Of a DNA stretch of 64,000 bases, positions 1-8,172 are shown one piece after another; the stretch's first letter is position 1; the number at the start of each line of letters is the position of its first letter. The DNA comes from Oscillospiraceae bacterium (lineage in GTDB: Bacteria; Bacillota; Clostridia; Oscillospirales; Ruminococcaceae). Made by a program: the position numbers and the translations under genes. The notes below the pieces were generated by a model. It searched no databases. It was not told the origin of the DNA and saw only the letters and a list, made by a program, of their open reading frames with translations. The stretch lies in contig CP107208.1 of NCBI GenBank assembly GCA_025758045.1, forward strand, positions 248,001 to 312,000. The letters run 5' to 3'.

Positions 1-421
1 ATGAAACGGTTACTCGTCCAAGCTTCTTCATCAGATCAATATCCCGTACCACAAGATCCGACTTTGTGCAGATCAGAATATCTGCGTCACTGCCGATCAG
101 CTGCTCCAGAAGTTTTCTGGTATTCCCGAATTGCTCCTCCTGTGGATTGTAGCCATCTGTCACAGAACCGATGACCACCCGCTGTCCGGCATATTTCTTC
201 GGATTCTTAATTTCCGGCCAATGCTTCACATCAAGGAAAGTGCCCCATTCCTCCTTGTGTCCGGTAAAGCGCTTCATAAAAGAAGCATAGCAATACTTGC
301 AGGCGTGTGTACAGCCTACATATGGATTGACCGAGTAACCGCCTACAGGCAGACTGGACTTGGTCATGATGTTCTTTGTTTCCGCCTCATTAATGAGGAT
401 TCCATTTATTACTTCTGCCAT
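1..421 (-). CDS. Radical SAM protein, mobile-pair B type (C-terminus outside window)
   Basis: Read on the minus strand from ATG at 421; the coding sequence runs off the left edge, so only about 140 N-terminal residues are present. Residues about 37-44 carry the CTHACKYC cysteine triad (CxxxCxxC) that binds the radical-SAM 4Fe-4S cluster. The start overlaps the end of the next gene upstream by 13 bases, so the two are translationally coupled. The family resembles the larger member of the 'radical SAM mobile pair' found on mobile elements next to a MarR regulator; the substrate of that pair is unknown to me. Base composition is visibly more AT-rich than the chromosome after about 1620, which fits horizontal transfer. 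Confidence 0.8.
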   Translation of the reverse strand, partial: MAEVINGILINEAETKNIMTKSSLPVGGYSVNPYVGCTHACKYCYASFMKRFTGHKEEWGTFLDVKHWPEIKNPKKYAGQRVVIGSVTDGYNPQEEQFGNTRKLLEQLIGSDADILICTKSDLVVRDIDLMKKLGRVTVS

Positions 422-1110
422 GATCTCTGTACCTCTAACACTTTATTGAATTCATCCGGCATTTCCTGAATCATATTTTCATTCCCTATGATAGGGACAA
501 GATCTTCCTTCATAAATACCGGAATGTCAAGCATATGCGCCTGATCTGTCAGAGACCATGCCCACTCCGGCTCCGTATGAACCTTCCTGCTCTGAACTCC
601 AGTCATGGTGCCGACAACGATCCAGTTGATCCCGGAAAGATCAACTGAACCTGGATTGTCGAATAGCGGCTCAAAGGTAACATGATAGTGTTTTGCTCTG
701 ACATTTTCCCGTAGTGCGTCAATACGCCACAGTTCTGCTTTTCTAGTCACCGTAACACCAAACCATGCGTTTTCCAAATCTGTATCAAAATCCAGCAGAT
801 CTGGTCGCTTTGTAAGGAACAGGAACTGATGCTGTGGATTTTCACGGATTTTTTCAAATACCTCGTCTCTCCATTCTGACTTCCAGCCGGAAAGATCGCT
901 CATGCCGGTAAGAAGAAAGTTCTGCGGACGTTTCTTTTCCATCATCTTGAGCTTACCCGGAAAGAATTCAGGGTCAGCAAAGTCATCAATCATATGCCAG
1001 CGTTTCACATTATTGCGGGCATAGCAATATGCACACCCCACTGTACATCCGATGACGATATTCATGTTTTGAATCTGATCTTTGATACAAATACTCATGA
1101 TTTCTGCCAC
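409..1110 (-). CDS. Radical SAM protein, mobile-pair A type (DUF5131-like)
   Basis: A 233-residue protein with an N-terminal CTVGCAYC motif (CxxxCxxC, residues about 22-29) for the 4Fe-4S cluster, followed by blocks such as FLFLTKRPDLL and WFGVTV that are typical of DUF5131/phage Gp37-like radical SAM proteins. It overlaps the MarR gene upstream by 16 bases and its partner downstream by 13 bases, so the three genes form one tight operon read leftwards. The pairing of two different radical SAM proteins under a MarR repressor matches the 'radical SAM mobile pair' arrangement. The reaction is unknown; nucleic-acid or small-molecule modification would only be a guess. Confidence 0.85.
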   Translation of the reverse strand: MAEIMSICIKDQIQNMNIVIGCTVGCAYCYARNNVKRWHMIDDFADPEFFPGKLKMMEKKRPQNFLLTGMSDLSGWKSEWRDEVFEKIRENPQHQFLFLTKRPDLLDFDTDLENAWFGVTVTRKAELWRIDALRENVRAKHYHVTFEPLFDNPGSVDLSGINWIVVGTMTGVQSRKVHTEPEWAWSLTDQAHMLDIPVFMKEDLVPIIGNENMIQEMPDEFNKVLEVQRSWQK

Positions 1111-1532
1111 TCCTCAAGATTCTTTCTGATACGGTCGAGGCATTCCTCAAACTGGGTAATTTCTTCCTCCGAAAAACCTTTGTAGTAAATACTGCCCATT
1201 TTATCAGATACAGAATCGTATTTGTCTTTTAAGGCATGTGCTTTTTCAGTCAGAAACAGGAGTGTTTTCCTTTTGTCCGTTTCAGACTGAACACGTCTTA
1301 TCAGCCCTTGATTTTCCATTCTTTCCAGCATCGTAGTAAGAGAAGTTATCGCTAATCCACATTTAATCGAGAGTGACCTGATTGAGATTCCATCTTCCTG
1401 CCACAGTACATAAAGAATACGCCCTTGGGCTCCGTTAAACGCATCAATATTCTTTTCGCTGAGAATCTTCTCAAAGATTCGATCTCCAAGTTGTTTTATT
1501 TTTGTGACAAGAAATCCGCCATTCATGTTCAC
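1095..1532 (-). CDS. MarR-family transcriptional regulator of the radical SAM pair
   Basis: 145 residues with a MarR winged helix-turn-helix (residues about 45-110: SIRSLSIKCGLAITSLTTML, then the wing RRVQSETDKRKTLLFLT). The GTG at 1532 is preferred as start because AGGAG lies 7 bases upstream; an in-frame ATG at 1526 would leave 13. First gene of the operon with the two radical SAM genes. The perfect inverted repeat just upstream, which covers the ribosome-binding site, is the obvious candidate for its own operator, so autorepression of the whole cassette is likely (inference). Confidence 0.88.
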   Translation of the reverse strand: MNMNGGFLVTKIKQLGDRIFEKILSEKNIDAFNGAQGRILYVLWQEDGISIRSLSIKCGLAITSLTTMLERMENQGLIRRVQSETDKRKTLLFLTEKAHALKDKYDSVSDKMGSIYYKGFSEEEITQFEECLDRIRKNLEEWQKS

Positions 1533-1535
1533 ACA

Positions 1536-1582
1536 AAAACTCCTATATAGTATTTTATCAAATAATACTATATAGGAGTTTT
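1536..1582. promoter_or_regulatory. Perfect 19-bp inverted repeat, candidate MarR operator
   Basis: Left arm 1536-1554 and right arm 1564-1582 are exact reverse complements around a 9-base loop. The minus-strand AGGAG ribosome site of the MarR gene lies inside the left arm. The arms could be a protein operator, an RNA hairpin hiding the ribosome site, or both. Confidence 0.6.
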
Positions 1583-1624
1583 ACTGTCAACAGTTTGTAT
1601 GTCTAAGTAGAAGTAAATTTCGAT

Positions 1625-3193
1625 TTACCCCAGCACGGCGAAGCTCTGGGCGCCCAGGTGCAGCTCGCCGTCCTTGACGGCGGCTTCGCCGATGGCGTAC
1701 AGCACGCGGGTGCCGTCCTTCAGCTTCAGCGGCAGGCCGGCGGCGGCCCCAGCGGGGTTGACGGCGCAGGTCAGCTTGCCGCGCTGCCAGGCAAACGGGC
1801 GGTAGTCGCCCTTGGCCTTGGGCGCGTACAGCACCTTGAACGAAGCGTCGGAGTCCAGATCCCGGTGGGCATGGCGGAAGGCCAGCAGGCTCTTCACGGC
1901 ATGCAGCAGGCTGTTGGGGTCGGCCTGCTGGGCTTCGACCGTGGGGGCGTCGTCGGCGGTATCCACCGGCAGGTACAGCGCATCCGCTGCGGCGGTGGAG
2001 AAGCCGTGGTTGGCGGTGCCGTCCCACTGCATCGGCGTGCGGGAGCCGGTGCGGAAGTAGCCGCCCTCCTTGCTGGGCAGGGGCAGGTAGCGCATGCCGA
2101 TCTCATCGCCGTAATACACGAACGGTGCGCCGGGCAGAGTGAACAGCGTGGCGTAGGCCAGCCGCAGTTCGTCCACCGTCAAACCGGCCGAGGGGCGGAT
2201 GGTATCGTGGTTGCAGGTGATAAAGCACCACAGGCCGTCCTTTTTGGTGGCCTTGTAGCTGGGCAGGTAGTCGTCCAAAAACTTATCGATGCCGGTGCCG
2301 GAGTCCTTGCAGAAGTAGGCCTTGCCGATGTTGTGCGGGTTGGAGTCGGTGGCACCGTCGTAGTTGCGCATCAGCCAGCTGTAGCCGTTGCCCTGCCACT
2401 CCAGATAAAAGTCCATATCGAAGCCGTTTTTCAGCGACATGCGCGGGCCGTTCCACTCAGCCACCAGGGCGGCTTCGGGGTACTCCTTGCTCAGCATGGC
2501 GGCTATGTCGCGCCAGATGGCACAGGTGTACTTTTTGTGCTTGGTGTCGTTTTTAACAAGGCTGGAAGCCATATCCACGCGGAAACCATCACAGCCCATG
2601 TCCAGCCAGAACCGCATGACGTCCTTCATGGCCTCCACGGTAGCCAGGCAGGCGAGGTCGGTGGTGGGCTTTTGCCAGGGTTGGTTGATTTTGCCGTAGC
2701 CGTAGTTCAGCGCGGGCTGGCACTTGAAGAAGTTCAAAATGTAGGTACCGTTGCGCGGGGTCTCGCCGCCGATGAAGGGCATGCCGTCGCCGGAGGCAAA
2801 GCAGGAATCGGTCCAGATGAAGCGGTCGGAGTATTCGTTGTGCTCGGGCCGGCAGCTGGCCTTGAACCAGGCGTGTTCCTCGCTGGTGTGGCCGGGCACC
2901 AGGTCGAACAGCACGTGGATGCCCTTCTCGTGGGCGGCCTTGAACAGCGCGGCGGCGTCCGCGTTGGTGCCATAGCGCGGCGCAATTTTTTTGTAGTCGC
3001 GCACGTCGTAGCCGGCGTCTTTAAACGGAGAGTCGTAGCAGGGGTTGATCCACAGCGCATTGCAGCCTAAGTCTTTGATGTAATCCAGTTTGGCAATGAT
3101 GCCGGGAAAATCTCCGATGCCGTCCCCGTTGGTATCGTAAAAACTCTGGGGATAGATCTCGTAGAATACCGCATCTTTCAACCATTGTTTCAT
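1625..3193 (-). CDS. GH13 alpha-glucosidase / alpha-amylase family hydrolase
   Basis: 522 residues. The start at 3193 has AAGGAG 8 bases upstream; longer readings from 3253 add residues with no support. The TIM-barrel signature blocks are present: region I DLVPGHTS (residues 97-104), region II GFRVDMAS with nucleophile Asp207, region III VAEWNG with acid/base Glu246, and region IV TCNHDTIRPS with Asp330. The length and the YEIYPQSFYD N-terminus fit intracellular oligosaccharide glucosidases (oligo-1,6-glucosidase, maltose or trehalose-phosphate type) rather than secreted amylase: there is no signal peptide. Monocistronic, with its own promoter and a LacI/CcpA-like operator. The exact linkage specificity cannot be read from sequence. 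Confidence 0.92.
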   Translation of the reverse strand: MKQWLKDAVFYEIYPQSFYDTNGDGIGDFPGIIAKLDYIKDLGCNALWINPCYDSPFKDAGYDVRDYKKIAPRYGTNADAAALFKAAHEKGIHVLFDLVPGHTSEEHAWFKASCRPEHNEYSDRFIWTDSCFASGDGMPFIGGETPRNGTYILNFFKCQPALNYGYGKINQPWQKPTTDLACLATVEAMKDVMRFWLDMGCDGFRVDMASSLVKNDTKHKKYTCAIWRDIAAMLSKEYPEAALVAEWNGPRMSLKNGFDMDFYLEWQGNGYSWLMRNYDGATDSNPHNIGKAYFCKDSGTGIDKFLDDYLPSYKATKKDGLWCFITCNHDTIRPSAGLTVDELRLAYATLFTLPGAPFVYYGDEIGMRYLPLPSKEGGYFRTGSRTPMQWDGTANHGFSTAAADALYLPVDTADDAPTVEAQQADPNSLLHAVKSLLAFRHAHRDLDSDASFKVLYAPKAKGDYRPFAWQRGKLTCAVNPAGAAAGLPLKLKDGTRVLYAIGEAAVKDGELHLGAQSFAVLG

Positions 3194-3246
3194 GGGGAAG
3201 TCTCCTTTTGTATTATAGTATAATAGAATATAGAGCGGCAGCTTTT

Positions 3247-3262
3247 CGCGCAAACGCTTTCC
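3247..3262 (-). promoter_or_regulatory. LacI/CcpA-type operator candidate of the GH13 gene
   Basis: Minus strand reads GGAAAGCGTTTGCGCG. The AAAGCGTTTGC core resembles cre and LacI-family operators. It lies just downstream of the -10 element, across the predicted transcription start, a typical road-block position. Confidence 0.4.
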
Positions 3263-3265
3263 TTT

Positions 3266-3294
3266 ATACTATAACCACCGCCTCGCTTTGTCAA
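3266..3294 (-). promoter_or_regulatory. Promoter of GH13 gene
   Basis: Minus strand TTGACA (3294-3289), 17-base spacer, TAGTAT (3271-3266). Predicted start near 3259, inside the candidate operator. Confidence 0.6.
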
Positions 3295-3389
3295 TGAATT
3301 TTTGTATTGTCGAAGGTGACGAAAATTTACCAATAGTTTTCGACGGATTTGCTATATACCCAACATGTTGACAAAATATGAACAATCCG

Positions 3390-3418
3390 TTGACAAACGA
3401 AGAACAGCGGTTTAAAGT
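3390..3418 (+). promoter_or_regulatory. Promoter of cstA
   Basis: TTGACA at 3390-3395, 17-base spacer, TAAAGT at 3413-3418, about 50 bases before the cstA start. A second TTGACA at 3368-3373 has no good -10 partner. Confidence 0.5.
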
Positions 3419-3469
3419 AATAGAACAAGCGATTGTAAAAATATGTAAGAAATGAGGGAGATTATACAA

Positions 3470-5209
3470 ATGAATACGCTTGTGATTGTTCTGATCGCAG
3501 CTGTCGTCCTGGTATGTGCGTATGCCGGGTACGGCCGCTGGCTCGCTAAAACCTGGGGTGTTGACCCCAACGCCAAAACTCCGGCTGTGCGGCTGGAGGA
3601 TGGCAAGGACTACGTGCCCACCGATGGCTGGACCGTTTTCAGCCATCAGTTCTCTTCCATCGCAGGTGCCGGCCCTGTTACCGGTGCTATCCAGGCTGCC
3701 GCTTTCGGCTGGCTGCCCGTCCTGCTGTGGGTGCTCATCGGCGGCGTCTTCTTCGGCGCTGTTACCGACTTCGGCGCCCTGTATGCTTCCGTCAAGAATG
3801 ACGGTAAGTCCATGGGCCTGCTGATCGAGAAGTACATCGGCAAGACCGGCCGTAAGCTGTTCCTGCTGTTCTGCTGGCTGTTCTGCTGCATCGTTATCGC
3901 TGCTTTTGCTGACATGGTCGCCGGTACCTTCAACGCTTACGTCACCACCGATGGTGTGACCAGCCTGTCTGATGCCGCCAACACCAACGGCGCTGCCGGC
4001 ATGGTCTCCATCATGTTCATGGTGTTCGCTGTCATCTTCGGCCTGCTGCAGAAGAAGTTCCGCTTCACCGGCTGGAAAGAGTCCGTCATCAGCATCGTCT
4101 TCATCGTGCTGTCCTTCGTTGTCGGCATGAACTTCCCCATCATTCTGGGCAAGGCTGCCTGGAGCTACATCACCTTCGTCTACATCTTCTTCGCTGCGGT
4201 CCTGCCCATGTGGCTGCTGAAACAGCCCCGTGACCACATGACCACCTTCATGTTCATCTGCATGATCGCCGGTGCCGTTGTCGGCCTGCTGGTCGCTCAT
4301 CCCACCATGAACCTGCCCGTCTTCACCGGTTTCAACAACGAGAAGCTGGGCACCATGTTCCCCATCCTGTTTGTTACCGTGGCCTGCGGCGCCGTTTCCG
4401 GTTTCCACAGCCTGGTTTCCTCCGGCACTTCCTCCAAGACCGTTGAGAACGAGAAAGACATGCTCAAGGTCGGTTACGGCGCCATGGTGCTGGAAAGCCT
4501 GCTGGCTGTCCTGGCCCTGTGCGTTGCCGGTGCTGCTGCCGCTGCCGATGGCACCCCGGCCGCCGGTACCCCGTTCCAGATCTTCAGCCGCGGCGTTGCC
4601 GGCTTCTTTGAGATGTTCGGCGTGCCCGTTTCCATCGCTACCGTCTTTATGACGATGTGCGTTTCCGCCCTGGCCCTGACCAGCCTGGATGCCGTGGCCC
4701 GTATCGGCCGTATGAGCTTCCAGGAGCTGTTCAGCACCGATGATATGGAGCACGCTGAGGGCTGGCGCAAGCTGTTCTGCAACGTTTACTTCTCCACCAT
4801 CATCACTCTGGCCTTCGGCTTCCTGCTGACCCAGATCGGCTATGCCAACATCTGGCCGCTGTTCGGTTCCGCCAACCAGCTGCTGAGCGCTCTGGTCCTG
4901 GCTACCCTGTGCGTATTCCTGAAGGTCACCGGCCGCAACAACAAGATGCTGTTCCCGCCGCTGGTCATCATGCTGTGCGTCACCTTCACCGCGCTGGTCC
5001 AGCGCCTGATCGCCATGGTCAAGGCCATCTCTGCCGCTGTTTCCACCACCATCCCCGCTGGCGAGACCACCTGGGGTGCTGTGTTCATCGCCAACGGCCT
5101 GCAGCTGATCCTGGCTGTGATGCTGATCGTTCTGGGCCTGAACATTGTGCTGCACAGTGTCAAGAGCTACAGCAAGAGCGAGAAAAACAGCGAAAAAACT
5201 GCTGCCTGA
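3470..5209 (+). CDS. cstA: CstA-family carbon-starvation / peptide or pyruvate transporter
   Basis: 579-residue integral membrane protein. The ATG at 3470 is chosen because GGGAG lies 9 bases upstream; the in-frame ATG at 3452 would include that ribosome site in the coding part. Alternating hydrophobic segments fill the length, with family blocks near the N-terminus (HQFSSIAGAGPVTGAIQAA, FGALYASV) and C-terminus (FGSANQLLSALVLATL). CstA/BtsT relatives carry peptides or pyruvate across the cytoplasmic membrane; the substrate here is not determined. At 579 residues it is shorter than the roughly 700-residue E. coli CstA and fits the short Firmicute form. The codon choice suggests high expression. 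Confidence 0.9.
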   Translation: MNTLVIVLIAAVVLVCAYAGYGRWLAKTWGVDPNAKTPAVRLEDGKDYVPTDGWTVFSHQFSSIAGAGPVTGAIQAAAFGWLPVLLWVLIGGVFFGAVTDFGALYASVKNDGKSMGLLIEKYIGKTGRKLFLLFCWLFCCIVIAAFADMVAGTFNAYVTTDGVTSLSDAANTNGAAGMVSIMFMVFAVIFGLLQKKFRFTGWKESVISIVFIVLSFVVGMNFPIILGKAAWSYITFVYIFFAAVLPMWLLKQPRDHMTTFMFICMIAGAVVGLLVAHPTMNLPVFTGFNNEKLGTMFPILFVTVACGAVSGFHSLVSSGTSSKTVENEKDMLKVGYGAMVLESLLAVLALCVAGAAAAADGTPAAGTPFQIFSRGVAGFFEMFGVPVSIATVFMTMCVSALALTSLDAVARIGRMSFQELFSTDDMEHAEGWRKLFCNVYFSTIITLAFGFLLTQIGYANIWPLFGSANQLLSALVLATLCVFLKVTGRNNKMLFPPLVIMLCVTFTALVQRLIAMVKAISAAVSTTIPAGETTWGAVFIANGLQLILAVMLIVLGLNIVLHSVKSYSKSEKNSEKTAA

Positions 5210-5221
5210 GCTTAATACCTA

Positions 5222-5250
5222 TTGACAAAGCCTGCATAGTGATGTAATAT
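5222..5250 (+). promoter_or_regulatory. Promoter of the amino-acid ABC transporter operon
   Basis: TTGACA 5222-5227, 17-base spacer, TAATAT 5245-5250, starting 13 bases after the cstA stop. Predicted transcript start near 5257, giving a leader of about 180 bases before the first gene. Confidence 0.7.
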
Positions 5251-5323
5251 TTATGCATGAGTATGGGCCGCAATGGCGCGGCAGCACGCTGCGCCGTGGA
5301 TGCTTATAGCCAAGGCTTCAAGT

Positions 5324-5355
5324 CCCGGCTTTCCGTAAGGAGCCGGGGCTTTTTG
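5324..5355 (+). terminator. Intrinsic terminator inside the ABC operon leader
   Basis: CCCGGCT / AGCCGGG arms with an inner TCC-GTAA-GGA extension, followed by GCTTTTTG. It lies downstream of the promoter at 5222 and about 85 bases before the gene, so it either ends a small RNA of about 100 nt or acts as an attenuator. No aptamer class was recognised between 5257 and 5323. Confidence 0.65.
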
Positions 5356-5439
5356 CGTAAGGTGGTTCTGCCTCTCCCCTGCCGGGAAAGGCGGACCTGC
5401 CCATAGAGGGAATTATACAGGAAAATAAAGGAGAACATC

Positions 5440-6348
5440 ATGAAACTGAAAAAGACTTTGGCCCTGGGCCTGGTGGCTGCCATGGCCGCCAGCTTTACCG
5501 CCTGCGGCTCTACCGCGGCCGAGAGCGCCGCTGATTCCACCGCTTCCGGCGAGGCCGCCGCTGAGGCTGCCGCCGATGCCCCCGATGGTGACGGCGACCC
5601 CACGACCCTGACCGTTGCCATGGAGTGCGCTTACGCCCCCTACAACTGGACCCAGAGCGATGACTCCAACGGCGCTGTTGCCATCCGCGGCTCCAGCGAC
5701 TACGCCTACGGCTACGACGTTATGATGGCCAAAAAGATTGCCGACGCCTTGGGCCAGAACGTCCAGATTGTCAAGCTGGACTGGGACAGCCTGATCCCCG
5801 CCGTCATGAGCGGCGATGTGGACTGCGTCATCGCCGGTCAGTCCATCACCGCTGAGCGCGCTGCCCAGGTCGACTTCTCTGACCCGTACTACTACGCTTC
5901 CATCATCACCCTGACCAAGAAGGACAGCCAGTATGCTTCCGCCGCCAGCGTGGCCGATCTGGCCGGTGCCACCGCTACCAGCCAGCTGGGCACCATCTGG
6001 TATGATAACTGCCTGTCCCAGATTCCCGATGCCAACATCCTGCCCGCCCAGGAAACTGCCCCCTCCATGCTGGTGGCCCTGAGCAGCGGCGCCTGCGACA
6101 TCGTCGTCACCGACCGTCCCACCGGCCAGGCGGCCCTGGTTGCTTATCCTGACTTCACCCTGCTGGACTTCGGCGGCGGCGACAACGACTTCCAGGTCAG
6201 CGATGAGGACATCAACATCGGTATTTCCATGAAGAAGGGCAACACCGCCCTGAAGGATGCCATCAACGAAGTGCTGGCAACCATGACCGCTGACGACTAC
6301 AACACCATGATGGACGAAGCCATCAGCGTACAGCCCCTGAGCGAGTAA
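5440..6348 (+). CDS. Amino-acid ABC transporter substrate-binding lipoprotein
   Basis: 302 residues. An N-terminal signal peptide ends in a lipobox (SFTAC, Cys about 22), followed by an Ala/Ser/Glu-rich linker, so the mature protein is anchored to the outer face of the membrane. The rest is a type II periplasmic-binding (SBP_bac_3) domain: YGYDVMMAKKIADALG, LDWDSLIPAVMSGDVDCVIAG-type blocks, VDFSDPYY and DIVVTDRPTGQAA. It is the first gene of a three-gene importer and is followed by a stable intercistronic hairpin, which usually raises the level of the binding protein over the membrane parts. Polar or cationic amino acids are the likely ligands, but specificity cannot be read. Confidence 0.92.
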   Translation: MKLKKTLALGLVAAMAASFTACGSTAAESAADSTASGEAAAEAAADAPDGDGDPTTLTVAMECAYAPYNWTQSDDSNGAVAIRGSSDYAYGYDVMMAKKIADALGQNVQIVKLDWDSLIPAVMSGDVDCVIAGQSITAERAAQVDFSDPYYYASIITLTKKDSQYASAASVADLAGATATSQLGTIWYDNCLSQIPDANILPAQETAPSMLVALSSGACDIVVTDRPTGQAALVAYPDFTLLDFGGGDNDFQVSDEDINIGISMKKGNTALKDAINEVLATMTADDYNTMMDEAISVQPLSE

Positions 6349-6362
6349 TCCCCGCCATCCAT

Positions 6363-6392
6363 ACCCCTGCCGCTTTTTTCGGCGGCAGGGGT
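6363..6392 (+). other. Intercistronic hairpin after binding-protein gene
   Basis: 11-bp perfect stem (6363-6373 with 6382-6392) and an 8-base loop, with only two T after it. More likely an mRNA stabiliser or partial terminator than a full stop. Confidence 0.6.
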
Positions 6393-6440
6393 TTCGGCGG
6401 TTCTACCCCTACGGTGCATGAAGAATAAAGGAGAATCCCC

Positions 6441-7265
6441 ATGCAAGACTTTTTGACAAACTGCGCCAATGTGTTGCAGAAATACGGCTTTTCGTATCTG
6501 CGCGGCGCAGGCACTACCCTGCTGCTGGCACTGGTCGGCACATTCTTTGGCTGCCTGATCGGTTTCGCCGTGGGCGCTTTGCAGACGATCCCCATCGATA
6601 AACAGCGCGACCCCGTCTGGAAGCGGGTGCTGCTGCGCATCCTGCGGGTAGTGCTGCGCTGCTATGTTGAGCTGTTCCGCGGCACGCCCATGATCGTGCA
6701 GGCCGTTTTCATCTACTACGGCCTGCTGCAGGTGTTCGGCATTAAAATGGGCATGTGGACGGCCGGTTTCTTCATCGTATCCATCAACACCGGTGCTTAC
6801 ATGGCCGAGACGGTCCGCGGCGGCATTGTCTCCATCGACCCAGGCCAGACCGAGGGTGCCATGGCTATCGGCATGAACCACTGGCAGACGATGCTGCATG
6901 TCATCCTGCCCCAGGCCCTGCGCAACATCGTGCCCCAGATCGGCAACAACTTCATCATCAACATCAAGGATACCTCGGTGCTGTCGGTCATCTCCATCAC
7001 CGACCTGTTCTTTGTGCACAAGAGCGTGGTCGGCGCGCTGTACACCTACTTTGAAAGCGCCGTTATCGTCATGATCATCTACCTGTCGATGACGCTGCTG
7101 GCCAGCTACCTGCTGCGTGCCTGGGAGAAGGCCCTGGACGGCCCCCAGAACTACGACCTGAACACCACCGATACCCTGGCCTACACCAGCGGCATGTACA
7201 ACGCCCCGGACCCGGACCACAAGTCCCAGAATCTGGATATGAAAGGAGAGGCATCCCATGTCTGA
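6441..7265 (+). CDS. Amino-acid ABC transporter permease (HisM/GlnP type)
   Basis: 274 residues with several transmembrane segments and the EAA-type loop [23 protein letters not shown] (residues about 137-159), the site that docks the ATPase. The FRGTPMIVQ block (about 77-85) is typical of polar amino-acid permeases. ATG at 6441 follows AAAGGAG at the usual distance. The C-terminal 30 residues are hydrophilic, and the gene end overlaps the ATPase start by 8 bases. It forms the membrane channel for the lipoprotein encoded just upstream. Confidence 0.93.
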   Translation: MQDFLTNCANVLQKYGFSYLRGAGTTLLLALVGTFFGCLIGFAVGALQTIPIDKQRDPVWKRVLLRILRVVLRCYVELFRGTPMIVQAVFIYYGLLQVFGIKMGMWTAGFFIVSINTGAYMAETVRGGIVSIDPGQTEGAMAIGMNHWQTMLHVILPQALRNIVPQIGNNFIINIKDTSVLSVISITDLFFVHKSVVGALYTYFESAVIVMIIYLSMTLLASYLLRAWEKALDGPQNYDLNTTDTLAYTSGMYNAPDPDHKSQNLDMKGEASHV

Positions 7266-7998
7266 ACCCATCATTGAGGTGCGCCACCTCTCCAAAAGCT
7301 TTGGCACCCACGTGGTGCTGCGCGATGTTGACTTTACCGTCAACCACGGCGATGTTACCTGCGTGATCGGCGCCTCCGGCAGCGGAAAATCCACGCTGCT
7401 GCGCTGCATCAACCTGCTGGAGACCCCCACCCACGGCAGCGTGCTGTTCCATGGGCAGGACATCACGGCCAAAGGCTCTGACCCCTGCGCCTACCGCGCC
7501 AAGGTGGGCATGGTGTTCCAGAGCTTCAACCTCTTCAACAACATGACCGTGCTGGACAACTGCACCGCCGGCCTGCGCTACGTGCTGCACCAGGACAAGG
7601 AGACCGCCCGCAAGACGGCCTTGAGCAACCTGGAAAAGGTGGGCATGGCCCCCTACGTCAACGCCAAGCCCCGCCAGCTTTCCGGCGGCCAGAAGCAGCG
7701 CGTGGCCATCGCCCGTGCGCTGTCCATGCAGCCAGAAGTGCTGCTGTTTGACGAGCCTACCTCCGCCCTGGACCCCCAGATGGTGGGTGAAGTGCTGAGC
7801 GTTATGCGCCAGCTGGCCAAGGAGGGCCTGACCATGATCGTCGTCACCCACGAGATGGCCTTCGCCCGCGATGTTTCCAGCCATGTGGTCTACATGGCTG
7901 ACGGTGTCATCTGCGAGGAAGGCACCCCCGCCGACATCTTTGAGCATCCCCAGAACCACCGCACCATCGAGTTCCTCTCCCGCTTCCGCGAGCAGTAA
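7258..7998 (+). CDS. Amino-acid ABC transporter ATP-binding protein (GlnQ type)
   Basis: 246 residues with the full ATPase set: Walker [10 protein letters not shown] (residues about 39-47), Q-loop MVFQSFNLF, signature LSGGQKQR, Walker [13 protein letters not shown] and switch His in VVTHEMAFA. Starts inside the permease gene (8-base overlap) with AAAGGAGAGG as ribosome site. It powers the importer; one ATPase dimer per permease dimer is usual in this family. A strong terminator follows directly, closing the operon. Confidence 0.95.
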   Translation: MSEPIIEVRHLSKSFGTHVVLRDVDFTVNHGDVTCVIGASGSGKSTLLRCINLLETPTHGSVLFHGQDITAKGSDPCAYRAKVGMVFQSFNLFNNMTVLDNCTAGLRYVLHQDKETARKTALSNLEKVGMAPYVNAKPRQLSGGQKQRVAIARALSMQPEVLLFDEPTSALDPQMVGEVLSVMRQLAKEGLTMIVVTHEMAFARDVSSHVVYMADGVICEEGTPADIFEHPQNHRTIEFLSRFREQ

Positions 7999-8011
7999 AC
8001 AAACCATAGGT

Positions 8012-8050
8012 AAGGCCCTCTCCCCTATCCCAGGGGCGGGGGCCTTTTTG
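8012..8050 (+). terminator. Terminator of ABC transporter operon
   Basis: AAGGCCC...GGGCCTTTTTG hairpin with an inner CCCCTATCCCAGGGG stem and a T5 tract. Confidence 0.85.
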
Positions 8051-8103
8051 CGTAAGGATGGTGTTATGTAGGGGCGAACCCGCAAGCCTTGCCTTATAAC
8101 ACC

Positions 8104-8142
8104 TTGACAATCTCCAGCTTAACGGTTATAATTATAACCGTT
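8104..8142 (+). promoter_or_regulatory. Consensus promoter with a 22-bp palindromic operator
   Basis: TTGACA 8104-8109, 17-base spacer, TATAAT 8127-8132. A perfect 22-bp palindrome (8121-8142, half-site AACGGTTATAA) covers the whole -10 element. It is the natural binding site for the MarR protein encoded directly downstream. Confidence 0.8.
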
Positions 8143-8172
8143 CTAAAACAAACACTCTGTGAGGTGAGCCAC

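Noticed and set aside
1658..3070. 470-codon open frame antisense to the GH13 gene
   Set aside because: Shadow frame; catalytic blocks of GH13 lie on the minus strand.
3269..5155. Long open frame (628 codons) on the minus strand opposite cstA
   Set aside because: Composition is His/Gly/Gln/Asp-rich as expected for the complement of a GC-rich membrane-protein gene; no ribosome site, and the plus strand encodes a clear CstA family protein.
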